In this document: positions 9,213-16,671 of the stretch, one piece after another
Layout of the letters: each line of letters starts with the position of its first letter
Position numbering within the stretch: the first letter of the stretch is position 1
Source: Streptomyces sp. NBC_00483
GTDB lineage: Bacteria; Actinomycetota; Actinomycetes; Streptomycetales; Streptomycetaceae
Assembly (NCBI RefSeq): GCF_036013745.1
Contig: NZ_CP107880.1
Location: 5,456,001 to 5,520,000 of the forward strand
Direction: 5' to 3'
DNA: 64,000 bases
Notes under the pieces: model-generated
The model's input: the letters and a program-made list of their open reading frames with translations, nothing else
Told to the model about the DNA's origin: nothing
Databases searched by the model: none
Made by a program: the position numbers and the translations under genes

Positions 9213-10175
9213 CTACCGCGCCAGGTCCGACTGGAGCTCCGAGAGGATCTGGTCGGCCGCCGTGTAGCCGACGCCGTCCGCCCACAGTCCGTCGCCGACG
9301 TTGTAGACCCGGCTGTCCCGCACCGCCCTGATGCCGCGCCACTGGCCGCTCGTGGTCGCCTCCGCGACCTTGGCAAGGCCCGGATTGCCGTACGTGGACG
9401 TGAAGATGGCGTCCGCGTCCGCCTTGCCGATCTGCTCGGGCCCCACGTCGTACGAGAGGCCGCCCCGAGCCTGGTCCGTGATCGCGGGGCGGCCGAGGCC
9501 CACGTCGGACAGGATCGTGCCGGTGGGGGTCCGCCTGCCGTAGATGCGGATGTCGGAGCCCGCGACGAACCGGACGACGTTGACCTCGGTCCGCGCCGCC
9601 GCGCCCGCCCCGCCCACGGCCTTGGTGACGGCGGCGACGTGGGTCTTGTACTTGGCCGCCACCTGCCGGGCCCGCGCCTTCTCGCCGAGCGCGTCGGCGT
9701 GCACGAGGAAGTTCCGCTTCCACGCGTAGTCGGCGGCCCCGGTGAGGACGGTGGGGGCGATGGCGCCGAGCTGCTCGTAGCGCCGGCCGTCGTGGGCCTT
9801 GTCGCCGATGATCAGGTCGGGCTTCAGCGCGGCGATCTTCTTCAGGTCGGGACTGTTCCGCTCGCCGACCTCGGCGATGCTCTTGGTCTTCGACGCGGGC
9901 AGGTACGCGGGGAGGGCCTGCTCACCGCCGGCCCGGGTGGCTCCCACGGGCCGCACGCCGAGCGTGATCGCCGAGTCGAGCCCGGCGGTGTTGAGGACGA
10001 CCACGCGCTCGGGGAGGTTCTTCACCTTGACGTCGCCCATCGCGGTGCCGACCGTGTGGCTGCCGGAGGCCTTGGCGGCGGGCTTGGCGGCGCCCCCGCC
10101 GTCGTCCGAGCTGCATGCGGACAGGGTGAGCGAGAGGACGAGGGCGGCGCCGAGGGCGAGGCGGGTGTGGTTCAT
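9213..10175 (-). CDS. Iron-siderophore ABC transporter substrate-binding lipoprotein
   Basis: A 320-residue FecB/BtuF-type periplasmic-binding-fold lipoprotein. The signal peptide (1-20) ends in the lipobox LSAC. The body contains PERVVVLNTAGLDSAITLGV, the first-lobe signature of siderophore binding proteins, a backbone helix and a second lobe (ADAIFTSTYGNPGL ... VGDGLWADGVGYTAAD). It should bind an Fe(III)-siderophore and pass it to a FepD/G-FepC permease that is not in this window. The ATG at 10175 is the only start that places a signal peptide at the N-terminus. It is divergent from the HAD gene, and no iron box is recognisable in the 66-base interval. Confidence 0.9.
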   Translation of the reverse strand: MNHTRLALGAALVLSLTLSACSSDDGGGAAKPAAKASGSHTVGTAMGDVKVKNLPERVVVLNTAGLDSAITLGVRPVGATRAGGEQALPAYLPASKTKSIAEVGERNSPDLKKIAALKPDLIIGDKAHDGRRYEQLGAIAPTVLTGAADYAWKRNFLVHADALGEKARARQVAAKYKTHVAAVTKAVGGAGAAARTEVNVVRFVAGSDIRIYGRRTPTGTILSDVGLGRPAITDQARGGLSYDVGPEQIGKADADAIFTSTYGNPGLAKVAEATTSGQWRGIRAVRDSRVYNVGDGLWADGVGYTAADQILSELQSDLAR

Positions 10176-10241
10176 GGGGGCCCATGGTGCCCCTGGGATC
10201 GCCTGCGGGGAAGCCGTCGGCGTGCAGGCAGAATGATCCTC

Positions 10242-10883
10242 ATGGCTCCTCACACAGACCCCACGCCCACCGGCCCCACCGTCGGCTTCGATCTCGACAT
10301 GACGCTGATCGACTCCCGGCCCGGCATCCGTGCCACCTGGGTCGCGCTGTCCGAGGAGACCGGGGTGCAGGTCGACGCGGACCTGGTCGTGTCGCGCCTG
10401 GGCCCGCCGCTGACCGACGAGTTGGCGAACTGGTGCCCGCCGGAGCAGATCCCGGCGATGGTCGACCGCTTCCGTGAGATGTATCCCACATACGCGATCG
10501 AGCCGACGCCGGCGATGGCGGGCGTGCGCGAGACCATAGCCGCCGTGCACGCGGCGGGCGGCCGGGCGATCGTCGTCACCGCGAAGTACGAGCCGAACGC
10601 CAAGCTGCACCTGGCGCACCTCGGCATCGACGCGGACGCCGTCATCGGCAACCTGTGGGCCGAGGGCAAGGGCCACGCGCTGCGCGAGCACGGCGCGAGC
10701 GTCTACGTCGGCGACCATGTCGGCGACGTACGCGGGGCACGCACCGCGAACGCCCTGTCCGTGGGCGTGACGACAGGCCCGTGCGACGCCGCCGAACTGC
10801 GGTCGGCGGGCGCCGACGTGGTGCTGAAGGACCTGACCGAGTTCCCGGCCTGGCTGGAGGGTTACGTCGCCGAGCGCGCCTGA
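10242..10883 (+). CDS. HAD-superfamily hydrolase (phosphoglycolate phosphatase-like)
   Basis: A 213-residue HAD phosphatase. Motif I is GFDLDMTLID near residues 12-21, with the DxDxT nucleophile and acid/base pair. A helical cap follows (about 30-80). Motif II is IVVTAK, the motif III region includes K at EGKGHA, and motif IV is VYVGDHVGDV. The layout matches the small Gph/PPase-like subfamily acting on phosphorylated metabolites; the substrate is not evident. An in-frame ATG at 10233 would add three residues. The 3' end overlaps the convergent small membrane protein gene by 22 bases. Confidence 0.85.
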   Translation: MAPHTDPTPTGPTVGFDLDMTLIDSRPGIRATWVALSEETGVQVDADLVVSRLGPPLTDELANWCPPEQIPAMVDRFREMYPTYAIEPTPAMAGVRETIAAVHAAGGRAIVVTAKYEPNAKLHLAHLGIDADAVIGNLWAEGKGHALREHGASVYVGDHVGDVRGARTANALSVGVTTGPCDAAELRSAGADVVLKDLTEFPAWLEGYVAERA

Positions 10884-11122
10884 CGGCGTTGCGCCGCGAC
10901 GCCGCGGAGCACTCCGGCCGCGGCGATGACGAACCCGACGCCCATCAGCATGCACACGGCATAGGAAATCGTCGGGAACGGGTCGGTGTGGAGGAACAGC
11001 GGCGCCATCGTGACGAGGGTGGCGATCGCCCCCACGATGAAGACGATGCCGCCTGCTTTCACGAGGCCGTCGCCGGGGCCGGTCTCGGCCACCGCGGAAT
11101 TGGCTTGGGTTTTGTCGCGCAC
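10862..11122 (-). CDS. Small two-helix membrane protein
   Basis: An 86-residue protein with two hydrophobic segments (about 20-43, GGIVFIVGAIATLVTMAPLF, and 52-73) and a basic C-terminal tail (AAQRRQARSAT). The GTG at 11122 gives a soluble N-terminus VRDKTQANSA followed directly by the first helix. A longer reading from 11260 would add a Cys/Pro-rich stretch that looks non-coding. The gene is convergent and overlapping with the HAD gene. I do not recognise a function. Confidence 0.65.
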   Translation of the reverse strand: MRDKTQANSAVAETGPGDGLVKAGGIVFIVGAIATLVTMAPLFLHTDPFPTISYAVCMLMGVGFVIAAAGVLRGVAAQRRQARSAT

Positions 11123-11329
11123 CCAGCAAGGGTAGTTCCCAGCGCAGAGAGACAAACAGGGGCCAGGCACAGACCAGCACGGACCAGCGAGCGAACCCTC
11201 GGGCGACATCTTGTCACCGGCCCCGGGAGCAATAGTCTTGGTGACGGCGGGTCGGACCACGGCCCGCTGTCCTGCTATCCAGCCGCTTTATCCCAGCGTT
11301 TTCTTCTAGTACGAGGACGAGGACTTCAC

Positions 11330-11713
11330 GTGCCTACCGGCAAGGTCAAGTGGTTCAACAGCGAGAAGGGCTTCGGCTTCCTCTCCCGCGACGACGGCGG
11401 CGACGTCTTCGTGCATTCCTCCGTACTTCCCGCAGGCGTGGACGCCCTCAAGCCCGGCCAGCGGGTCGAGTTCGGGGTGGTCGCAGGACAGCGCGGCGAC
11501 CAGGCGCTCTCGGTCACCATCCTGGACCCGACACCCTCGATCGCGGCGGCACAGCGCCGCAAGCCGGACGAACTGGCCTCGATCGTCCAGGACTTGACGA
11601 CGCTGCTGGAGAACATCACCCCGATGCTGGAGCGCGGCCGCTACCCGGACAAGGCCGCGGGCGCGAAGATCGCCGGTCTGCTGCGGGCGGTGGCGGACCA
11701 GCTGGACGTCTGA
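11330..11713 (+). CDS. Cold-shock domain protein with C-terminal extension
   Basis: A 127-residue protein. Residues 1-65 form an OB-fold cold-shock domain with the RNP1-like KGFGFLSRDD and RNP2-like DVFVHSS motifs. This is followed by an approximately 60-residue extension (PDELASIVQDLTTLLENI ... AVADQLDV) predicted to be helical, making it about twice the length of a typical Csp. It should bind single-stranded RNA or DNA. The GTG at 11330 follows AGGACGAGG with about 7 bases of spacing. The gene is convergent with mqnD. Confidence 0.92.
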   Translation: MPTGKVKWFNSEKGFGFLSRDDGGDVFVHSSVLPAGVDALKPGQRVEFGVVAGQRGDQALSVTILDPTPSIAAAQRRKPDELASIVQDLTTLLENITPMLERGRYPDKAAGAKIAGLLRAVADQLDV

Positions 11714-11732
11714 GCCGCGCACCCCACGATTC

Positions 11733-12605
11733 CTACGGGAAGGACAGCGCGTCCGGCGCGAGCGCCGGGACCAGGCCCTCCGCGGCGGCCCGGGTCAGCA
11801 GACCGCGGATCGCCGCGTAGCCGTCCTCGCCGAGGTCGGCCGTGAACTCGTTGACGTACAGGCCGATGTGCTGGTCGGCGACGGACGGGTCCATCTCCTG
11901 CGCGTGCGCCATGACGTACGGGCGGCTGGCCTCGGGGTCGTCCCAGGCCATCCGTACCGACGTGCGCACGGCGTCCGCGTAGGAGCGCAGCTTCTCGGCG
12001 CCCAGCGAGCGCCGCGCGATGATCGCGCCGAGCGGGATCGGCAGGCCCGTCGTGGCCTCCCAGTGCTCGCCCATGTCGGCGAGCTTGTGCAGGCCGTAGT
12101 TCTGGTACGTGAAGCGGGCCTCGTGGATGACGAGTCCGGCGTCGATCTTGCCGTCGCGCACGGCGGGCATGATCTCGTGGAACGGCATGACGACGATCTC
12201 GCCGACGCCGCCACCGGGCACCACGTCCGCGGCCCAGAGCCGGAACAGCAGGTAGGCGGTGGAGGCCTCGCTCGGCACCGCGACGCGCTTGTCGGACAGG
12301 TCCACGCCCGGCTCACGGGTGAGGACGAGCGGTCCGCAACCGCGCCCGAGCGCGCCGCCGCACGGCAGCAGCGCATAGTCGTCGAGGACGTACGGCAGGA
12401 CCGCGTACGACACCTTGAGGAGCTCGTAGGCGTCCTCGCGGCGTTCGGCGACGCCGTTGGTGATGTCGATGTCGGCGAAGGTCACGTCGAGCGCGGGCGC
12501 GCCGGGGACGCGGCCGTGGGCCCAGGCGTCGAAGACGAAGGTGTCGTTCGGGCAGGGCGAGAAGGCGATGCGGGTGGGCTCGGCCCCCGCTGCGGTGTCG
12601 GTCAT
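11733..12605 (-). CDS. mqnD: 1,4-dihydroxy-6-naphthoate synthase
   Basis: A 290-residue MqnD of the futalosine menaquinone pathway. It converts cyclic dehypoxanthine futalosine to 1,4-dihydroxy-6-naphthoate. The family signatures AFSPCPNDTFVFDAW (about 14-28), LKVSYAVLPYVLDDY, and GLVIHEARFTYQNYGL with the conserved His are all present, and the length is normal for the family. The ATG overlaps the mqnB stop as ATGA (12602-12605), which fixes the start and implies translational coupling. With mqnB upstream this gives two steps of menaquinone synthesis; mqnA and mqnC are not in this window. Confidence 0.95.
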   Translation of the reverse strand: MTDTAAGAEPTRIAFSPCPNDTFVFDAWAHGRVPGAPALDVTFADIDITNGVAERREDAYELLKVSYAVLPYVLDDYALLPCGGALGRGCGPLVLTREPGVDLSDKRVAVPSEASTAYLLFRLWAADVVPGGGVGEIVVMPFHEIMPAVRDGKIDAGLVIHEARFTYQNYGLHKLADMGEHWEATTGLPIPLGAIIARRSLGAEKLRSYADAVRTSVRMAWDDPEASRPYVMAHAQEMDPSVADQHIGLYVNEFTADLGEDGYAAIRGLLTRAAAEGLVPALAPDALSFP

Positions 12606-13300
12606 GTGTTCTTCCAACTCTCCAGTACGGGCGCGGTCTTCCCGAAGGCGGAGGCCAGCGCGGCGAGCGCGTCACCGATACGCCAGGCGTCGCGGTCGCG
12701 GGGGCCGACGGCGTTGGAGACGGCGCGTATCTCCGCCACCGGCACGCCGTGCGCGGCGGCGGCCTCTGCGACCCCGAAGCCCTCCATCGCCTCGGCCACG
12801 GCGCCGGGGTGGCGCTGCGCGAGCAGCGCGGCGCGATCGGCGGTGCCGGTCACCGTGGAGACGGTGAGCACGGTGCCGACCGTGGCGGAGGCGGCCGACG
12901 CGAGGTCCCTTACGAGGGACTCCGGGGGCGTGTGGGTGACGGTGCCGAAACCGAGTTCGGTGACGGGGACGAAGCCCTCGGCGGTCTCGGCGCCCAGATC
13001 GGCGACGGTGATCGCGTCCGCGACCAGGACCGCGCCGGGGGCGGCCGTGAAGCCGCCGCCGATGCCGGCCGAGACGACCAGCGTGTACGGGCTGCCCGCG
13101 AGTTCGGCCTTCGTGAGCGCGGTCGCGGTGCCGGCGGCCGCGGCGGCGGGTCCGACCCCGACGGCTACGACGTCAAGCGTGGGGTGATCGTGCAGCGCGC
13201 CCGCCACCGCGTCCCGTTCGGCCGGGACGGCGGTGGCGATCAGTACGTGTGCGGGGGCTGCGGTATTCGTCAGCTGTCCTTCTCGAGCTTGAACGACCAC
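12602..13300 (-). CDS. mqnB: Futalosine hydrolase
   Basis: A protein of about 230 residues in the purine-nucleoside phosphorylase / MTA-SAH nucleosidase fold. Recognisable segments are VLIATAVPAERDAV near the N-terminus, VVSAGIGGGF, EAMEGFGVAEAAAAHGVP with the catalytic Glu region, and EIRAVSNAVGPRDRDAWRI near the C-terminus. It hydrolyses futalosine to hypoxanthine and dehypoxanthine futalosine. The exact start is uncertain. The GTG at 13300 overlaps the upstream lipoprotein gene by 31 bases and lacks a clear ribosome site; a CTG at 13273 lies just after AAGGAC but the spacing is too short. Confidence 0.92.
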   Translation of the reverse strand: MVVQAREGQLTNTAAPAHVLIATAVPAERDAVAGALHDHPTLDVVAVGVGPAAAAAGTATALTKAELAGSPYTLVVSAGIGGGFTAAPGAVLVADAITVADLGAETAEGFVPVTELGFGTVTHTPPESLVRDLASAASATVGTVLTVSTVTGTADRAALLAQRHPGAVAEAMEGFGVAEAAAAHGVPVAEIRAVSNAVGPRDRDAWRIGDALAALASAFGKTAPVLESWKNT

Positions 13301-13746
13301 AGGCCGTACGCCTTGGAGTTGCCGCCCGACAGGATCGTGACGGTGGTCGCGGAACCGGAGGCGCCGTACTGCTGGTTGAAGAAGACGCTGCCCGGAACCG
13401 TGCGGTAGGTCTTCTTGCTGGAGTCCGTGAGCGGCTGGCCGTTCATCAGGAGCGTCCAGCCCTTGTCGGCGATCTCCGGGTCGACACCGAAGCGGACCGT
13501 GGCGTCCGGGTCCACCTTGATGGACTTGGCGTCCTTGTCCTTCAGGCAGCCCTGCAGTTCGGTCGGCTTCAGCGGGTCGCCGTCGTTGTAGCAGCTGGCC
13601 TCGGAGTTCACCGAGTTGCGGTCCACCGTGACGGTGGCGAGCGGCGTCGGCTTGTCGCAGGCGGAGAGGACGAGGAGCCCGGCGCCGACGGCACCGACGG
13701 CGGCAACGGCGCGGCGGTGGCGCGCAACAAAACGCTGGGAGGTCAT
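13270..13746 (-). CDS. DUF2771-like lipoprotein
   Basis: A 158-residue lipoprotein. It has a basic N-terminus (MTSQRFVARHRR), a hydrophobic core ending in the lipobox LSAC at about residue 30, and an extracytoplasmic domain with two further Cys (SCYNDGD, LQGCLKD) likely to form a disulfide. The TVTVDRN start of the domain fits the DUF2771 family, which recurs beside mqnB in Streptomyces. It overlaps mqnB by 31 bases, so the three genes form one operon (lipoprotein-mqnB-mqnD). Its function is unknown. Confidence 0.82.
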   Translation of the reverse strand: MTSQRFVARHRRAVAAVGAVGAGLLVLSACDKPTPLATVTVDRNSVNSEASCYNDGDPLKPTELQGCLKDKDAKSIKVDPDATVRFGVDPEIADKGWTLLMNGQPLTDSSKKTYRTVPGSVFFNQQYGASGSATTVTILSGGNSKAYGLWSFKLEKDS

Positions 13747-13825
13747 AGGCGGAAGGCTATCTGGCGGCGCCGCTCCCGCTCCGAGTGGGGGAGCGGGTGT
13801 CGCGTTTGCGCCTTGAAGGCAGTGC

Positions 13826-15232
13826 CTACGCCACGCGTGCCCGGCTCGTGGGCCCGGCGTGGCGTGCCGACGACAGCAGCCCGCGCACCGTGGCCAGCCA
13901 GCCCGCCGCCACGATGGCCGCCGCGACACTCAGCCCGAGCACCCCGTTCAGCGGCAGCGCGATCCCGATCGCGCCGCCCACCACCCACGCCATCTGCAAC
14001 AAGGTCTCCGCGCGGGCGAACGCCGAGGTGCGCACCGCCTCCGGGACGTCCCGCTGGATCGTCGCGTCGAGGGACAGCTTGGCCAGCGCCTGCGCGAACC
14101 CGGCGACCGCTCCCAGACACGCCGTCATGAGCGGGCTGAAGAAGACGGCGGACAGGACGGCCACGCCGAGCACCACCGCGAGCACCGTCACGATGATGAC
14201 CTCAGGGGCCCGCGCCTTCAGCCACGCCCCGACCGCCGTGCCCAGCGCGTTCCCCGCCCCCGCCGACACGCCCACGATCCCGAGCGAGACGGCCGCGCTC
14301 TGCCCGGACAGCGGATGCTCGCGCAGCAGGAACGCCAGATAGAAGATCAGGAAGCCGGACAGACAGCGCAGCGTGGCGTTCGCGGCGAGGGAGTGCGTGA
14401 CGGCCGGGCCGACCGTCCGCAGGCCCGGCTTGCGGGCCCTGGTCCGCGCCGGCCCGTGCAGATGCTCCTCGTCCGCCGCGAGCAGCGCCTTGCTCTCGCC
14501 CCGCGCCGAGTCCACCTTGTGCGGCATCGAGTACGACAGGAAGATCCCGCACACGTACAGCACGAAGGCCCCGTACAGCGGCCAGCGCGGCCCGAGCGCC
14601 TGCAGCCCCGCCCCGACAGGCGCCGCCGCGCCCGTGGCGAGCAGCCCGCCGAGCGTGACCCGCGAATTCGCCTTCACCAGGGAGAAGCGGGGTGGCAGGA
14701 GGCGTGGGACGACCGCCGAGCGCACCACCCCGTACGCCTTCGACGCGACGAGGACGCCGAGCGCCGCCGGGTACAGCTGGAGCCCGCCGCCCGTCACGGC
14801 GCCCGCGAGGACGAGGGCGAGCAGCGCCCGCGCCAGCATCGACGCGGCCATCGCGGCGCGCCGCCCGTGCGGCAGCCGGTCGAGCAGCGGCCCGATGACG
14901 GGCGCGAGGAGTGTGAAGGGCGCCATCGTGATCGCGAGATACAGGGCGACCCGGCCGCGCGCCTCGTCCGTCGGCACGGAGAAGAACACCGTCGAGGCGA
15001 GGGCGACCGTGATCATGACGTCGCCCGCGCCGTTCAGCGCGTGCAGCTCGATGAGCTTTCCGAGCCCCGACTCGCCCGCACCGTGCGCGTGCGTCGCCTT
15101 GCGGATACCGCGTGCGGTGCCGGTGAAAGGGAGGTGCAGGGCACGGCCGATTTTGCGAAGGGGGTTCGGCGCGTCCGACGCGCGCGACGACGAACCCGAC
15201 GACGACTTGAACGACGACCTACCGGCAGCCAC
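13826..15232 (-). CDS. MFS transporter
   Basis: A 468-residue protein with about twelve hydrophobic segments starting near residue 58 (NGAGDVMITVALASTVFF). The LLDRLPHGRRAAM segment after the third helix is a motif-A-like loop. The Ser/Arg-rich N-terminus and the large central loop (about residues 245-275) are cytoplasmic. The substrate is unknown. The GTG at 15232 is preferred because AAGGGG lies 12 bases upstream and the upstream reading is non-coding in character. It lies between the DUF2771/mqn operon and the divergent DUF3027 gene. Confidence 0.82.
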   Translation of the reverse strand: MAAGRSSFKSSSGSSSRASDAPNPLRKIGRALHLPFTGTARGIRKATHAHGAGESGLGKLIELHALNGAGDVMITVALASTVFFSVPTDEARGRVALYLAITMAPFTLLAPVIGPLLDRLPHGRRAAMAASMLARALLALVLAGAVTGGGLQLYPAALGVLVASKAYGVVRSAVVPRLLPPRFSLVKANSRVTLGGLLATGAAAPVGAGLQALGPRWPLYGAFVLYVCGIFLSYSMPHKVDSARGESKALLAADEEHLHGPARTRARKPGLRTVGPAVTHSLAANATLRCLSGFLIFYLAFLLREHPLSGQSAAVSLGIVGVSAGAGNALGTAVGAWLKARAPEVIIVTVLAVVLGVAVLSAVFFSPLMTACLGAVAGFAQALAKLSLDATIQRDVPEAVRTSAFARAETLLQMAWVVGGAIGIALPLNGVLGLSVAAAIVAAGWLATVRGLLSSARHAGPTSRARVA

Positions 15233-15534
15233 CCAGCAATGGTGCCCCTTATGAGGGCGTACTAGTGCCGTTATGGACACGCTGGTCGGCTTTCCGGCCA
15301 GGTGCGCCTCGTACGTCGGTGTGGGCCCAGGGCGCCAGAGGAGGTAGCGTGCGTAGCGCGCCCGCGGCGGTTGTTCTCGGCCGCGCGCCTCTCGGCCATC
15401 CCGCAGAATGGATGGCGTAGGCGCGCCCGGTTCGTCGGGTGCGGACGTCGACGCGGCCCTCCGGTCCGCTCCGTCCGCGCTCCCGCACACAGGACGGCGC
15501 ACTCGTGAGACGGCGTAGGAGAGAAGCGATACCT
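15233..15534. other. Divergent intergenic interval, no gene seen
   Basis: This 302-base region separates the MFS gene (minus) from the DUF3027 gene (plus). No convincing ORF, palindrome or strong promoter pair was found. It should contain both promoters. Confidence 0.5.
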
Positions 15535-16464
15535 GTGAGCGCAGCGACAACGCGAAGCCGCACCCCTGACCGTCTGTGCGCGGAGGCGGTGGACATCGCC
15601 CGGGCAGCGGCCGAGGAGGCCGCGGCACCCGGTGTGGTCGGCGAGCACGTCGAGACGGTGGTCGAGGGCGACCGCGTCGTCACGCACCTCTTCGAGTGCA
15701 AAGACTTCGGCTACCGGGGCTGGCGCTGGGCGGCCACCGTGGCCCGCGCCTCCCGTGCCAAGTACGTCACGCTCGACGAGGTCGTGCTGCTGCCAGGGCC
15801 CGACGCCCTCCTGGCCCCCGAGTGGGTGCCGTGGAGCGAGCGGCTGCGCCCCGGCGACCTCGGCCCCGGCGATCTGCTGCCGACCGAGTCCGACGATCTG
15901 CGCCTGGAGCCCGGTTACACCGGGGAGGACACGCCGCCGCCGAACTCTCCGGTCTCGGACGACATGGCGGAGCTCGTCGAGGCGGAGGACGTCGAGATCA
16001 CAGCGGGCCCGGTGGGCACGCTGCCGGTCGCGCCCACCCGTGGCTCGATCGCCGCGGTCGCCGAGGAGCTGGGCCTGCGCCGCGAGAGGGTGCTCTCCCG
16101 GTACGGGCTGCATGTCGCGGCCGACCGCTGGGAGGACTCCTTCGGGGCGAAGACCCCCATGGCACAGGCGGCCCCCGCCACCTGCGTCTCCTGCGGCTTC
16201 CTTGCGAAGATCGGCGGCTCGCTCGGCCAGGCCTTCGGCGTCTGCGCCAACGAGTTCTCCCCGGCGGACGGCCGGGTCGTCTCCCTGTCGTACGGCTGCG
16301 GTGGCCACTCCGAGGCGGCCGTCATGCCGAAGGCCCCGCGGCCGGCACCTCCGGTGATCGACGAGACGGTGGTCGACACGTTCCCGCTCCGCGTGGAGCC
16401 GGACGCGGGCTCGGTCGGAGCGATCGCCTCCGGCAACGGGGACGAGGACCTGGGGCACTCGTAG
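15535..16464 (+). CDS. DUF3027 domain-containing protein
   Basis: A 309-residue soluble protein. The N-terminal part has the conserved HLFECKDFGYRGWRW region (about 55-70) and YVTLDEVVLLPG. Later come RGSIAAVAEELGLRRERVLSRYGL, a putative helix-turn-helix-like segment, and TCVSCGFLAKIGG ... CANEFSPADGRVVSLSYGCGGHSEA, whose Cys spacing suggests a metal site. The family is restricted to actinobacteria and its function is unknown. The GTG at 15535 has GGAGAG about 12 bases upstream; an in-frame GTG at 15505 is an alternative. Confidence 0.85.
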   Translation: MSAATTRSRTPDRLCAEAVDIARAAAEEAAAPGVVGEHVETVVEGDRVVTHLFECKDFGYRGWRWAATVARASRAKYVTLDEVVLLPGPDALLAPEWVPWSERLRPGDLGPGDLLPTESDDLRLEPGYTGEDTPPPNSPVSDDMAELVEAEDVEITAGPVGTLPVAPTRGSIAAVAEELGLRRERVLSRYGLHVAADRWEDSFGAKTPMAQAAPATCVSCGFLAKIGGSLGQAFGVCANEFSPADGRVVSLSYGCGGHSEAAVMPKAPRPAPPVIDETVVDTFPLRVEPDAGSVGAIASGNGDEDLGHS

Positions 16465-16500
16465 GCTGCATTTCGGCTTCCGGGGGCGGGTGACCAAATC

Positions 16501-16570
16501 CAGCCCCGCAGGGGGCACCTCCCAGCGTTAGCTGGGGGAGTTTGAGGCGCGGGGTCCGGGGCGGAGCCCC
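16501..16570. repeat. Dispersed GC-rich element carrying an extra hairpin
   Basis: Downstream of DUF3027. The usual element is interrupted by a strong stem-loop (CTCCCAGC, loop GTTA, GCTGGGGGAG) before the GAGGCGCGGGGTCCGGGGC half. It is probably a terminator for the upstream gene. Confidence 0.75.
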
Positions 16571-16671
16571 GTGACGTCAACCCCGGCACGGCTGCATGCT
16601 CACGGCAGCACGGGGAACCCTGCGCGATACGGTTCGGCCGATCACGACCACGCCGCCCAGAGGAGTCACCC

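Noticed and set aside
9186..10241. Iron box (DmdR operator) near the siderophore-binding lipoprotein
   Set aside because: No TTAGGTTAGGCTNACCTAA-like sequence is visible in the 10176-10241 interval; regulation by iron remains possible through an upstream operon outside this reading.
9213..11180. Extended reading of the siderophore-binding protein to 11180
   Set aside because: It would bury the signal peptide and lipobox in the middle of the protein and cover the divergent HAD gene.
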